Program-made: the position numbers and the translations under genes
Notes under the pieces: model-generated
The model's database searches: none
Seen by the model: only the letters and a program-made list of their open reading frames with translations
What the model was told of the DNA's origin: nothing
From: Mesorhizobium sp. GbtcB19
GTDB taxonomy: Bacteria; Pseudomonadota; Alphaproteobacteria; Rhizobiales; Rhizobiaceae
Direction: 5' to 3'
Length of the DNA: 64,000 nucleotides
NCBI RefSeq assembly: GCF_019091085.1
Contig: NZ_JAGXJY010000003.1
Location: 430,571 to 494,570 of the forward strand
Shown here: in pieces, positions 26,926-35,491 of the stretch
Layout of the letters: the number at the start of each line of letters is the position of its first letter
Numbering within the stretch: position 1 is the first letter of the stretch

Positions 26926-27891
26926 ATGACCATCGCCGTTGTTCAATCCAACCCTACCCCCGCCATCCTGCCCGGCAGCGGCGGCCTGCGTGGTGCCCTG
27001 TCCGACCTGTTCTGGCGCCGTCCGAAATTCCTGCTCCTCTTGATGCTCCTGCCGCCTGTGCTATGGCTCGGCATCGTCTATATCGGCTCGCTCTTCGCGC
27101 TGCTCGCGCAGAGCTTCTTCTCCATCGACGAGTTCTCCGGCCTCATCAACCGCGAGTTCACCTTGAAAACCTATGGCGATCTGTTCCAGGCCGCCAATCT
27201 CGACATCATCCTGCGCACGGTGACGATGGCGGCGCTGGTCACGCTCGCCTCGGCGGTCATTGCCTTTCCCATTGCCTATTACGCGGCGCGTTATGCGCGC
27301 GGCCGCTGGAAGGCGCTGTTCTATCTCGGCGTCATGCTGCCGTTGTGGTCGAGCTACCTGGTCAAGATCTATGCCTGGAAGCTGATCCTCGCCAAGGAAG
27401 GCATCCTCACCTGGCTGCTCGCCAAGCTCAACCTTTTGTGGTTGCTCGAAGGCTGGCTGTCGCTGCCGATCGTGGGCGGCAATTCGCTCTCGGTGTCCTT
27501 CACGGGGACCTTCATCGTCTTCGTCTATGTCTGGCTGCCTTTTATGATCCTGCCGGTGCAGGCGGCGCTCGAGCGCGTGCCCGGTAATCTGGTCGAGGCC
27601 TCGTCCGATCTCGGCGCCTCGCCGGGCCAGACTTTCCGCAATGTGCTTTTCCCGCTGGCGCTGCCCGGCATCGTCGCCGGCTCGATCTTCACCTTTTCGC
27701 TGACCTTGGGTGATTACATCATTCCGCAGATCATCGGCACCTCGCGGCTCTTCATCGGCCAGGCCGTCTATTCGCAGCAGGGCACCGCCGGCAACATCCC
27801 GCTCGCAGCAGCCTTCACCGTGGTGCCCATCGTCATCATGGGCTTCTACCTCTGGGGCGCCAAGCGCATGGGGGCTTTCGATGCGCTCTGA
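26926..27891 (+). CDS. ydcU: ABC transporter permease, PotB type
   Basis: A 321-residue permease with an initial helix at about 35-60 and five more helices. The ATPase-contacting EAA loop is [28 protein letters not shown]. It pairs with ydcV, whose start lies 11 bases inside this gene's end, so translation is coupled. It is the third gene of the polyamine-type operon. Confidence 0.92.
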   Translation: MTIAVVQSNPTPAILPGSGGLRGALSDLFWRRPKFLLLLMLLPPVLWLGIVYIGSLFALLAQSFFSIDEFSGLINREFTLKTYGDLFQAANLDIILRTVTMAALVTLASAVIAFPIAYYAARYARGRWKALFYLGVMLPLWSSYLVKIYAWKLILAKEGILTWLLAKLNLLWLLEGWLSLPIVGGNSLSVSFTGTFIVFVYVWLPFMILPVQAALERVPGNLVEASSDLGASPGQTFRNVLFPLALPGIVAGSIFTFSLTLGDYIIPQIIGTSRLFIGQAVYSQQGTAGNIPLAAAFTVVPIVIMGFYLWGAKRMGAFDAL

Positions 27892-28696
27892 CCGTGGTCA
27901 ACGTGCTCCGCTCGGCCTGAAGGTCGCCGCCGCCTGCGGCCTGCTCTTCCTGCACCTGCCGATCCTTTTGATCTTCGTCTACGCCTTCACGACGGAAGAG
28001 AAGAGCTTCGTCTGGCCCCCGCCAGGGCTGACCACGCAGTGGTTCGCCGTCACCTGGAACCGCCCGGATGTCTGGGAGGCGTTGTCGCTCTCTGTCCGCG
28101 TTGCCGCCATCTCGACGGCGATTGCCCTGGTGCTCGGCACGCTTTGCGCGGCGGCTGTCTCGCAGACCCGATTCTTCGGCCGCGAAGCCATCTCTCTGCT
28201 GGTCATCCTGCCGATAGCTCTGCCCGGCATCATCACCGGCATCGCATTGCGTTCGGCCTTCGCGCTGGCCGACATTCCGTTCTCGTTCTGGACGATCGTG
28301 CTCGGCCACGCCACCTTCTGCGTGGTCGTTGTCTACAACAACGCCGTCGCCCGTTTCCGCCGCACCTCCGGTTCGATGATCGAAGCCTCGATGGATCTCG
28401 GCGCCGACGGTTTCCAGACGTTTAGGCATGTCGTGCTGCCCAACATCGCAACGGCGCTGCTCGCCGGCGGCATGCTCGCCTTCGCTCTGTCCTTCGACGA
28501 GGTCATCGTCACCACCTTCACCGCCGGCCAGCAGCAAACCGTGCCGATCTGGATGCTCGAGGAACTGATCCGGCCGCGCCAGCGCCCGGTCACCAATGTC
28601 GTGGCCATGGTCGTGGTGCTGGTGACGCTGCTGCCGATCCTTTTTGCCTATTACCTGACCCGCGACGGCGACCAGATCGCCGGCAGTGGAAAATGA
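27881..28696 (+). CDS. ydcV: ABC transporter permease, PotC type
   Basis: A 271-residue permease with about six helices and the EAA loop [38 protein letters not shown] is typical of PotC-like proteins. ATG 27881 was chosen because the protein then begins [15 protein letters not shown] before the first helix; it overlaps ydcU by 11 bases. The frame is open further upstream but only as a shadow of ydcU. A heptamer-repeat region follows before patD. Confidence 0.92.
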   Translation: MRSDRGQRAPLGLKVAAACGLLFLHLPILLIFVYAFTTEEKSFVWPPPGLTTQWFAVTWNRPDVWEALSLSVRVAAISTAIALVLGTLCAAAVSQTRFFGREAISLLVILPIALPGIITGIALRSAFALADIPFSFWTIVLGHATFCVVVVYNNAVARFRRTSGSMIEASMDLGADGFQTFRHVVLPNIATALLAGGMLAFALSFDEVIVTTFTAGQQQTVPIWMLEELIRPRQRPVTNVVAMVVVLVTLLPILFAYYLTRDGDQIAGSGK

Positions 28697-28701
28697 AAAT
28701 G

Positions 28702-28836
28702 GTGAATAGTGAATAGTGAGTAGTGAGTAGTGAGTAGTGAATGGAAGAAGAGACGGTGCTCGATCACTGCTGACTACCGACTACCGACTACCGACTACTG
28801 ACTACTGACTATTCACCATTCACTATTCACCATTCA
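28702..28836. repeat. Two inverted arrays of heptamer repeats between ydcV and patD
   Basis: The left array has six exact 7-base units (GTGAATA, GTGAATA, GTGAGTA three times, GTGAATG; 28702-28743). The right array has nine units (GACTACC three times, GACTACT twice, GACTATT, then CACCATT, CACTATT, CACCATT; 28772-28834). The CACTATTCAC end is the complement of the left array, so the transcript can form a long hairpin. About 28 unrelated bases lie between. Unit count could vary between strains. Confidence 0.85.
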
Positions 28837-28858
28837 CGTCTCTTCAAGGAGAACCCCA

Positions 28859-30286
28859 ATGGACACCCAGATGCTGATCGGCTCGAAATTCGACAAGGGC
28901 ACCGAGACCGAGGAGCCGATCCTCAATCCGAAGACCGGCGCGACGATCCTCAACCTGCCCGAAGCGAGCCCGGCGCAGATCGAGGCTGCTGTCAGTGCCG
29001 CCGCACAGGCGTTCGTCGGTTGGTCGCGCACGACGCCCGCGCAGCGCTCGGGCTATCTGCTCAAGATCGCCGACCGCATCGAGGCCGAAGCCAAGGAGTT
29101 CGCCGCGCTCGAGGCGCTGAATTGCGGCAAGCCGATCAATGCCGTGCTCAATGACGAGATCCCGGCGATCGTCGACTGCTACCGTTTCTTCGCCGGCGCG
29201 GTGCGCTCGATGCCGGGCCAGGTGGCGGGCGAATATATTCGGGGCCACACCTCGATGGTCAGGCGCGACCCGATCGGCATTGTCGCCTCGATCGCGCCCT
29301 GGAACTATCCGTTGATGATGATGGCCTGGAAGCTGGCGCCGGCGCTCGGCGGCGGCAACACTGTCGTCTTCAAGCCGTCCGAGCAGACGCCGCTGACGGC
29401 GCTGAAGCTGGCGAAGATCCTGGCCGAAATCCTGCCTGAGGGCGTCGTCAACGTCGTTCTCGGTCGTGGCGACAGCGTCGGCAACGCGCTGATCAACCAT
29501 CCCAAGGTCAATATGATCTCGATCACCGGCGACGTCGCCACCGGCAAGAAGGTGCTGCAGGCCGCCGCCAAGTCGGTCAAGCGCACGCATCTGGAACTGG
29601 GCGGCAAGGCGCCGGTCATCGTCTTCGACGACGCCGACCTCGGCGCCGTGGTCAATGGGTTGCGCGCCTTCGGCTACTACAATGCCGGCCAGGATTGCAC
29701 CGCCGCCTGCCGCATCTATGCCGGCAAGAAGGTCTACGACAAGCTCGTCGCCGATCTCTCCTCGGCAGTCTCGACCATCAAGTACAACCAGCCTGACGAC
29801 ACCGAAAACGAGATCGGGCCGCTGATCTCGCGCCGCCAGCGTGACCGCGTGTCGAGCTTTGTCGAGCGCGCCTCGGAGCTGAAGCACATCGAGATCACCA
29901 CCGGCGGCAGGCCGGGCGAGGGCTCCGGCTTCTACTACCAGCCGACGGTCGTCGCCGGCGCGCTGCAGGAAGACGAGATCGTGCGCCGCGAAGTGTTCGG
30001 CCCGGTCGTCTCGGTCACCCGCTTCTCGGATGTCGACGAGGCGGTGAACTGGGCGAACGACAGCGACTACGGCCTTGCCTCGTCGGTGTGGACCAAGGAT
30101 GTCTCGCGCGCCATGGCGACGGCTGCCCGCCTGCAATATGGCTGCACCTGGATCAATACCCACTTCATGCTGACCAATGAGATGCCGCATGGCGGCCTGA
30201 AACAGTCCGGCTACGGCAAGGACATGTCGCTCTACGCGCTGGAGGATTATACCGCCGTCCGCCACGTAATGGTCGCGCACGGGTAA
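28859..30286 (+). CDS. patD: gamma-aminobutyraldehyde dehydrogenase
   Basis: A 475-residue NAD-dependent aldehyde dehydrogenase. It closely follows E. coli PatD (YdcW), for example [50 protein letters not shown] and [15 protein letters not shown]. The catalytic nucleophile is C280 and the general base E246 in HLELGGK. It oxidises 4-aminobutyraldehyde from putrescine breakdown to GABA. AAGGAGAA precedes ATG 28859 by 6 bases. Ending the ydcSTUV cluster, it links uptake to catabolism. Betaine aldehyde dehydrogenase is the main alternative but the match favours PatD. Confidence 0.93.
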   Translation: MDTQMLIGSKFDKGTETEEPILNPKTGATILNLPEASPAQIEAAVSAAAQAFVGWSRTTPAQRSGYLLKIADRIEAEAKEFAALEALNCGKPINAVLNDEIPAIVDCYRFFAGAVRSMPGQVAGEYIRGHTSMVRRDPIGIVASIAPWNYPLMMMAWKLAPALGGGNTVVFKPSEQTPLTALKLAKILAEILPEGVVNVVLGRGDSVGNALINHPKVNMISITGDVATGKKVLQAAAKSVKRTHLELGGKAPVIVFDDADLGAVVNGLRAFGYYNAGQDCTAACRIYAGKKVYDKLVADLSSAVSTIKYNQPDDTENEIGPLISRRQRDRVSSFVERASELKHIEITTGGRPGEGSGFYYQPTVVAGALQEDEIVRREVFGPVVSVTRFSDVDEAVNWANDSDYGLASSVWTKDVSRAMATAARLQYGCTWINTHFMLTNEMPHGGLKQSGYGKDMSLYALEDYTAVRHVMVAHG

Positions 30287-30293
30287 CATGATC

Positions 30294-30321
30294 TAAGGAT
30301 GGCGGCTCACCGCCATCCTTA
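30294..30321 (+). terminator. Hairpin after patD, probable operon end
   Basis: TAAGGATGGCGG and CCGCCATCCTTA form a perfect 12-bp stem with a CTCA loop, 8 bases after the patD stop. No long T-run follows, so it may be a weak or stabilising terminator for the ydcSTUV-patD transcript. It also faces the convergent flavin oxidase gene. Confidence 0.55.
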
Positions 30322-30361
30322 AGATATTCGCTGCGTCGTTGTCTGCATGTTAAGCGCCGCG

Positions 30362-31771
30362 CTACGCGGCCGTCCTGCCTTGCTCCGCCGATGCCGCGGG
30401 CTTGATGTTCTGGTTGACCCTGAAGACGTTGAAGGGGTCATAGGTGCGCTTCACCTGGCTTAGCCGCTCGTAGTTTGCGCCATAGCTCGCCCGCACGCGC
30501 GCTTCTCCTTCGTCGTCCATCATGAAATTCACGTAACCGCCTTCGCCGTTATGGGGATGGATGTTGGCCCAGTAGTTCTTGGCCCATTTGGTGAGGTCGG
30601 CGGCCTTGCCCGGATCGGGATCGATGGCCGCGATGACCATCGACCAGGTCGCGTCGCGCGCGTTCCAGGCCGTCTCGTTCTTGCCGACGCGGCGAACGGC
30701 GCCGTCGATCGGGTAAAGATGCATGAGCGACAATTCGCTCGGCGCCTCGGCGGCCTGCGCGATATGGATCGCGATGGCTTCGTCGGGAAGCGACCTGACG
30801 AAATCGCCCCTCCAATACCATTGCAGGCCTTTCGGAAGCAGCGGGTCGAACATTGCCTGCAAGGCCGGGAACGGCATCACGCCCATCCAGTTGAAGATCG
30901 GCGGGGGCAGATTGTCGAGCAGTGGCGCCATGGCCTTGCGCCCGTCCTCCTCCGTGCCGTTGTAGCAGGAAATGATGGCGCAGGCGCGCTTGCCCCAATA
31001 CTCGCGCGGGAAGGGATCGGTCGAGGGAACGGTTTTCAGGCCGACAAAGGCGCCGAGATCTTCGGGCGCCTCCGGCAAATAGTCGCGATAGGCTCGCATG
31101 ACGGCCGGAGCGTCCTTGGCCTCCCAGAACACCGGGCCGCCGAAGATCATGTTCACAGGATGGGCCTGGAACAGGAAGCTGGTCACGACGCCGAAATTGC
31201 CGCCGCCGCCCCGCAGCGCCCAGAACAGGTCGGGGTTCTCAGCTTTGCTGGCTGTCACCACGCTGCCGTCGGCCAGCACCAGATCGGCCTCGACCAGATT
31301 GTCGATGGTGAGACCGTATCTGCGCGTGAGATAGCCCGTCCCGCCGCCGAGCGTTAGACCGGCAACGCCGGTGGTCGAGACGATACCGGCCGGAACAGCG
31401 AGCCCGAAAGGATGAGTGGCATGGTCCACGTCACCCGACGTGCAGCCGGGCCCGACCCTCACCGTGCGCGTTTTCGCATCGACATGGACCCCCTTCATCA
31501 TCGAAAGGTCGATGACGAGGCCGTTGTCGCAGATCCCCAGCCCGGCGCCGTTGTGCCCGCCGCCGCGCACGGCGATCAGCAGATCGTTGTCGCGAGCGTA
31601 TTTCACGGCGGTGATCACGTCGGCGACATCGGCGCAGCGCGCAATCAGCAGCGGGCGCTTTTCGATCATGCCGTTATAGACCTTGCGGGCCTCGTCATAG
31701 CCCGCATCGTCGCGCAGGATCACCTCTCCGCGCAGGCTTTCACGCAGTTTTGCATGGGTTTCGTCGGTCAT
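30362..31771 (-). CDS. FAD-linked oxidase, berberine-bridge-enzyme-like (BBE)
   Basis: A 469-residue FAD_binding_4 plus BBE-domain oxidoreductase without a signal peptide. H73 in RGGGHNGAGLG is the histidine that carries 8-alpha-linked FAD in this family. The partner cysteine of bicovalent members would lie in the AGIVSTTGVAG segment but is V131 here, so mono-covalent flavin is predicted. The C-terminal YDPFNVFRVNQNI is the BBE signature. ATG 31771 was chosen with AGGGAG upstream. It is the last gene of a minus-strand cluster with a fusion regulator. It probably oxidises an alcohol, sugar or aromatic substrate; which one is unknown. Confidence 0.87.
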   Translation of the reverse strand: MTDETHAKLRESLRGEVILRDDAGYDEARKVYNGMIEKRPLLIARCADVADVITAVKYARDNDLLIAVRGGGHNGAGLGICDNGLVIDLSMMKGVHVDAKTRTVRVGPGCTSGDVDHATHPFGLAVPAGIVSTTGVAGLTLGGGTGYLTRRYGLTIDNLVEADLVLADGSVVTASKAENPDLFWALRGGGGNFGVVTSFLFQAHPVNMIFGGPVFWEAKDAPAVMRAYRDYLPEAPEDLGAFVGLKTVPSTDPFPREYWGKRACAIISCYNGTEEDGRKAMAPLLDNLPPPIFNWMGVMPFPALQAMFDPLLPKGLQWYWRGDFVRSLPDEAIAIHIAQAAEAPSELSLMHLYPIDGAVRRVGKNETAWNARDATWSMVIAAIDPDPGKAADLTKWAKNYWANIHPHNGEGGYVNFMMDDEGEARVRASYGANYERLSQVKRTYDPFNVFRVNQNIKPAASAEQGRTAA

Positions 31772-32103
31772 CGGATTGCTCCCTTGATTGCGCCCACCGC
31801 CATGCGGCGTCGGCGCGCGCATTTGTTGCTTCGTTCTGCCGCCTCGACGGGCGGGTGCGTTGGATGGTGCAGGAAGAGCACATTGCACCAATCCGGCGCT
31901 TGCCGCTTCGCCCGAAAGGACCAGCGGGGCATGGCCCGTGAGAGCCATGGCAAGGCAGCCAAGCGGCGGCCAGGACTGGCCGTACCGGGTGCTAGGTCCC
32001 TGGCCTTGCCGATCTGATGATGACGAGCGGCCGCCCGCGTCGCGGCCACTCGTGCCTTCGCGCTCGCCTGCGGCCTCTCAGCCTTGGCTCTTCGACGCTG
32101 CGG
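31772..32103. other. Intergenic region upstream of the BBE oxidase, no gene seen
   Basis: This 332-base stretch carries no convincing coding sequence, although the oxidase frame stays open through part of it to 31948. It contains the 16-base CCGCTTCGCCCGAAAG at 31903-31918, repeated exactly at 33473-33488 upstream of the AhpD-like gene on the same strand. It probably holds the oxidase promoter. Confidence 0.5.
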
Positions 32104-32418
32104 CTATTCCACGATCCGGAAGATCTGCCACTGGCTGGTGCCCGACACCACATAGGGCTCCAGTTCCTTGCCCCACTTGGCGTGCGCGTCGATCTTGGCG
32201 ATCTTGGCGAAGAGCTCTTCCAACTGGGCCAGGCTCTCGACCTCGTGATGGGACTCGATCGTCGCTTCGCGTGCGCCGATCGAGCCGGTCATGAGCCGGA
32301 ACTTCAGGTCGGCGAGGCCGACCTGCGAGCCGATCTCGCGTTCCCATTTGCGCATCAGCTCGAGTGCGGTCTGCTTGTGCCCGAACCTGGCGTCGATCTG
32401 CCATCTGGCGCTGAACAT
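32104..32418 (-). CDS. small conserved-looking protein of unknown function
   Basis: A 104-residue soluble protein with no signal peptide or membrane helix. It is rich in charged residues and tryptophan (ARWQIDARFGHKQTA, KWEREIG, AKWGKELEPYVV). The pattern of an N-terminal strand and helix followed by ESHHEVESLAQLEELFAKI suggests a dimeric ferredoxin-like (NIPSNAP or Dabb-like) fold, but this is only an impression. It lies between the SnoaL-like gene and the BBE oxidase in the same orientation and probably belongs to that unit. I do not recognise a function. Confidence 0.65.
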   Translation of the reverse strand: MFSARWQIDARFGHKQTALELMRKWEREIGSQVGLADLKFRLMTGSIGAREATIESHHEVESLAQLEELFAKIAKIDAHAKWGKELEPYVVSGTSQWQIFRIVE

Positions 32419-32473
32419 GTCTCTTCTCCCTGATGGTTGCGGCTCAGGCCGCTGTTGATTTGTCCACGGTTGA

Positions 32474-32836
32474 TTATTCGTCCCAGGCCTGTACGACGGT
32501 CTGCCGCGCGATCAGGCCGTTCTTCAGCTCCAGCATCGCCGCGCAGACCACCTTGGTGCCGTCCGGATAGGCGCAGGCCTGCATGAAGGCGAGGTTGTCG
32601 CCCTCAGCGATGGTGGTGTCGACCTTGTGGGTCATCGCCCGGCTGCAGATATCGTCCCAGAAGGTGCTGATCGCGGCGCGGCCGCGGATTTCGCGAGGCT
32701 TGCTCGGCGGGTTGTTGCGGTCGACCACGCGAACCAGTGCATCGTCGGTGTAGAAGCTCGACAGCAGCTTGCCGTCGCGACCCTCGATCGCCTTCTTGAT
32801 CGCCGGGCCGTCCACTATCTTTGTCTTGGTCAGCAT
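32474..32836 (-). CDS. SnoaL/NTF2-like protein
   Basis: A 120-residue NTF2-fold protein. LLSSFYTDDALVRVVDRNN and the later IRGRAAISTFWDDI are the usual SnoaL-like pattern of a cone-shaped pocket protein. The catalytic residues of true polyketide cyclases are not evident. ATG 32836 was chosen because GAGGATGAA precedes it. The same 19 bases around the ribosome site and start also precede the AhpD-like gene upstream (32830-32848 and 33386-33404). It is part of a minus-strand cluster of small proteins. Confidence 0.8.
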   Translation of the reverse strand: MLTKTKIVDGPAIKKAIEGRDGKLLSSFYTDDALVRVVDRNNPPSKPREIRGRAAISTFWDDICSRAMTHKVDTTIAEGDNLAFMQACAYPDGTKVVCAAMLELKNGLIARQTVVQAWDE

Positions 32837-32917
32837 TTCATCCTCCATATGCCCATCGTCTTGGGCGGTTGATGTGTGAACGTGCTGCCCGGCGCTCGCT
32901 GCCGGGCAGAGGTTTTC

Positions 32918-33391
32918 TCACTGCGACTTGGCCTTGACCGCCGCGAACAGGTCGTCGGTCTGCTTCTTGAATGTGGCAAGGTCGACCTGGCTGCCGTTGA
33001 GCATCGTCGACCAGTGGCGCACGATCGCCGCCATCGCGATGGCTTCCTTGATCTCCTCGTCGGTGGCGCCGTTCGCCTTGGCGGCCAGCGTGTGGAAATA
33101 GATGCAGTACTGGCAGGGGATCTGCGAGGCGACCGCGAGCCCCATCAGCTCCTTGGTCTTGCCGTTGAGGGCGGTGTTCGGATTGAGCTGCACGCCCTTG
33201 ATCTCGGCCCAGGCGCCGGCCACCGCCACATCGGGCAGCGTCCTGAACATGTCGGGCACGGTGCCGAGCGTGGCCTGGATGTCCTTGTAGGCGGCGGTGG
33301 CCGAAGCGTCTTCGGCCCGCGCCGGAGTGATGGCCAGCAATGCGCCCGCGGCAAATGCCAGCAATCCGATCTTGCGATTGAGTCTCAGCAT
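32918..33391 (-). CDS. exported carboxymuconolactone-decarboxylase-like (AhpD-fold) protein
   Basis: A 157-residue protein with a signal peptide (about 1-26, ending TPARA). An AhpD-fold domain follows with the redox motif PCQYCIYFH. The CxxC and adjacent histidine are those of AhpD-type peroxidatic/disulfide proteins, so a periplasmic thiol or peroxide function is more likely than lactone decarboxylation. ATG 33391 was chosen because GAGGATGAA lies directly upstream. It is the first gene behind the fusion regulator on the same strand. Export of an AhpD-fold protein is uncommon. Confidence 0.83.
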   Translation of the reverse strand: MLRLNRKIGLLAFAAGALLAITPARAEDASATAAYKDIQATLGTVPDMFRTLPDVAVAGAWAEIKGVQLNPNTALNGKTKELMGLAVASQIPCQYCIYFHTLAAKANGATDEEIKEAIAMAAIVRHWSTMLNGSQVDLATFKKQTDDLFAAVKAKSQ

Positions 33392-33499
33392 TTCATCCTC
33401 CATTCGCAGTGCCTTCGTGGCTGCATCGCCTAGCCTGCATGGGGAGAATTGATACCTCCTATGGCGCCCCGACCGCTTCGCCCGAAAGCGCCATGGCTC

Positions 33500-35053
33500 T
33501 CATGGCCCGTCCGGGCCAGCATGTCTGGCCGAGAATGCCGCCGCCGCCGCCCGTGACGGCAGGTCGAGCTTGAGCAATATGTTGGCGACGTGCCGCTTGA
33601 CCGTATGCTCGCTGAGGTCGAGTTCGGCGGCGATCGCGGCATTGCTCTTGCCGTCGGCGATCAGGCTCACCACCTCGCTCTCGCGAGCCGTCAGGGTTGC
33701 CGGTTCGGCAGGCTTGGGCTTCGGGCGGCAGGCCGGCTCCAGATGCTGCTCAGACGTCACCTGCACCAATGCCAGCGGCTCGTCCAATTCATCGAGGCTG
33801 ATACGCCCGGCATCGATGAAATGCAGCCCGGAACCCACCGCCAGATCGGCCACCAGCCGCGAAGCCAGGATGTGGCCGCGCTCGGCGTGGGCGGCCAGCT
33901 GCATGGCGACGCGCGCTGTCAGCCCCGTCGGCGGCCCGCGCAATTCGACCTCGCCGACATGCACGCCTTGCGCGCTTGCCACACCGATTTCCTGCGCTGC
34001 TTCGCGCAGCAGCGCCGCGCAGCGCACGGCGCGGGCCGGGCCATCGAAGCGCGCGATCATCAGCTCGCCATGCGTTCCGGCGACGCGGCCGCCATGACGT
34101 CCCACCAGCATGCGCCAGTTCTCCTGGAAGCGCAGGCTGCGTTCAGTCCACAGGCGGTCGCCAAGTCGCGCCGTGTCGTAAATGCGCGTCACCAGCAGCG
34201 CGGCGAGCACGCGTTCCACATCTGCGACGGCCGGCTCCCCGGTCAGGAATTCCTCGATCAGGTCGGCCACGCGGTCGACGTCGCCGGTCCAGATCGGGTG
34301 GTCCCGCCCCGGGATCTCGACCAGACGGGCGCCGGGGATATTCCTGGCCAGAAAGCGGCTGGCGTCGGGGTCGACGCGGGCGTCGTTGCGGCGATGGATC
34401 AGGTACGTAGGCACGCTGATCGTCCCGAGCATGTCGCGCACGTCTATGCCGGCATTCATGCGGGCAAGCGCCGCCGCAGCCGTCGGGCTGGCCGACAGCC
34501 GCTCGAAGCGGGCCCACCAATGGGTGAAGTGGCTGTCGTCCACGCGGCCCGGTGCAAAGTTCGGCAACGTCGCGCCGGTTCCCCAACTCGTCTCCGCCGT
34601 TTCGATGAAGCCCTCCAGACGCTCCGGCGGCATCACCCATTTGTGGAAATGCGCGTAGCCGCCGTAAAGCACCAGCGCGCGCGTCCGTTCCGGATAGGTG
34701 GCGGCGAACAGCATTGCCATCGGCGCGCCTTCCGACGCGCCCAGGATCGCTGCGCGGCCGCTCCCGGTGGCGTCCATGACGGCGCGCACATCGTCCATGC
34801 GGGTTTCGAGACTTGGCAGGTGACGGGGATCGACACGGTCGGACAGCCCGGTGCCGCGTTTGTCGAACAGGATCAGCCGCGAGAAGGCGGAAAGCCGCTT
34901 CAGCAGTCTGCTGTAGCCTTCGTCTTCCCAATGCAGGTCGAGGTTGGAGATGAAGCCCGGCACGAAGACCAGATCGAACGAACCCTGGCCGACCACCTGA
35001 TAGGCAATCCGCACATCCCCGCTACGGGCATACCTGGTCTCGATCGGCCTCAA
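33500..35053 (-). CDS. alpha/beta-hydrolase - cyclase-like - LuxR HTH fusion regulator
   Basis: A 517-residue three-domain protein. Residues about 10-275 form an alpha/beta hydrolase with nucleophile S107 in GASEGAP, acid D224 or D228 and H252 in PGRDHPIWTGD. Residues about 281-436 resemble a class III nucleotide cyclase domain (GVHVGEVELRG, then VAMQLAAHAERGHILASRLVADL) but lack the obvious metal aspartates, so probably do not make cAMP. Residues about 452-511 are a LuxR/GerE HTH (LTARESEVVSLIADGKSNAAIAAEL, SEHTVKRHV). No ATG fits. TTG 35053 was chosen since homologues begin with RPIETRYARSGD; TTG 35125 is an alternative. It probably senses a hydrolysable ligand and controls the genes downstream. 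Confidence 0.82.
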   Translation of the reverse strand: MRPIETRYARSGDVRIAYQVVGQGSFDLVFVPGFISNLDLHWEDEGYSRLLKRLSAFSRLILFDKRGTGLSDRVDPRHLPSLETRMDDVRAVMDATGSGRAAILGASEGAPMAMLFAATYPERTRALVLYGGYAHFHKWVMPPERLEGFIETAETSWGTGATLPNFAPGRVDDSHFTHWWARFERLSASPTAAAALARMNAGIDVRDMLGTISVPTYLIHRRNDARVDPDASRFLARNIPGARLVEIPGRDHPIWTGDVDRVADLIEEFLTGEPAVADVERVLAALLVTRIYDTARLGDRLWTERSLRFQENWRMLVGRHGGRVAGTHGELMIARFDGPARAVRCAALLREAAQEIGVASAQGVHVGEVELRGPPTGLTARVAMQLAAHAERGHILASRLVADLAVGSGLHFIDAGRISLDELDEPLALVQVTSEQHLEPACRPKPKPAEPATLTARESEVVSLIADGKSNAAIAAELDLSEHTVKRHVANILLKLDLPSRAAAAAFSARHAGPDGP

Positions 35054-35203
35054 CGCAACTGCCCCGCCGGCCAGACGATTTCCTGTCGCCGACCATAGCA
35101 GAAGCGGGCCGTCTAAGGCAGCCAAACTTTAGAGAGCGCAGATATAAGACCTTTGTCGTCGAAAGCAGCAGCGCCTCATTGGGAACGCCGGACGGCGCTC
35201 CGG

Positions 35204-35491
35204 CTAGGCCCGTCTGGCGTAGCCGATGTTCTTGTCGGCCTGTTCCGGCGTCGGCGGCCGCTTGATCTTGGCCGAGGCCGCGATCACCAGCTCGTCGAAA
35301 TTCGCGGTGCCGGCGTCCAGCATCTCGAAGAACTGGCGCCGCATCCTGGGCTCCCAGAACTTGTTGATGTGCTCGGCAACGCCGGCAATGCCTTCCTCGC
35401 GCGGCTTCGAGTGGAAGAAGGTGGCAATCTGGTTGGCCATGCGCACCAGCTTTTCCTTGGTGCTGGCGATGTGGTCTTCGTCATGCGACAT
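35204..35491 (-). CDS. fdsD: NAD-dependent formate dehydrogenase, delta subunit
   Basis: A 95-residue FdsD-family protein. KEKLVRMANQIATFFHSKP near the start and NKFWEPRMRRQFFEML in the middle are typical. FdsD is needed for a mature, active FdsGBA complex, probably helping cofactor insertion. ATG 35491 lies 11 bases inside the upstream fdhD gene, so translation is coupled. It is the last gene of the fds operon in the order G-B-A-C(fdhD)-D known from Cupriavidus and Rhodobacter. Confidence 0.92.
   Translation of the reverse strand: MSHDEDHIASTKEKLVRMANQIATFFHSKPREEGIAGVAEHINKFWEPRMRRQFFEMLDAGTANFDELVIAASAKIKRPPTPEQADKNIGYARRA

Noticed and set aside
28702..28836. Possible CRISPR array
   Set aside because: Units are contiguous heptamers with no spacers and two inverted arrays; this is a simple tandem repeat. 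No cas genes are present.
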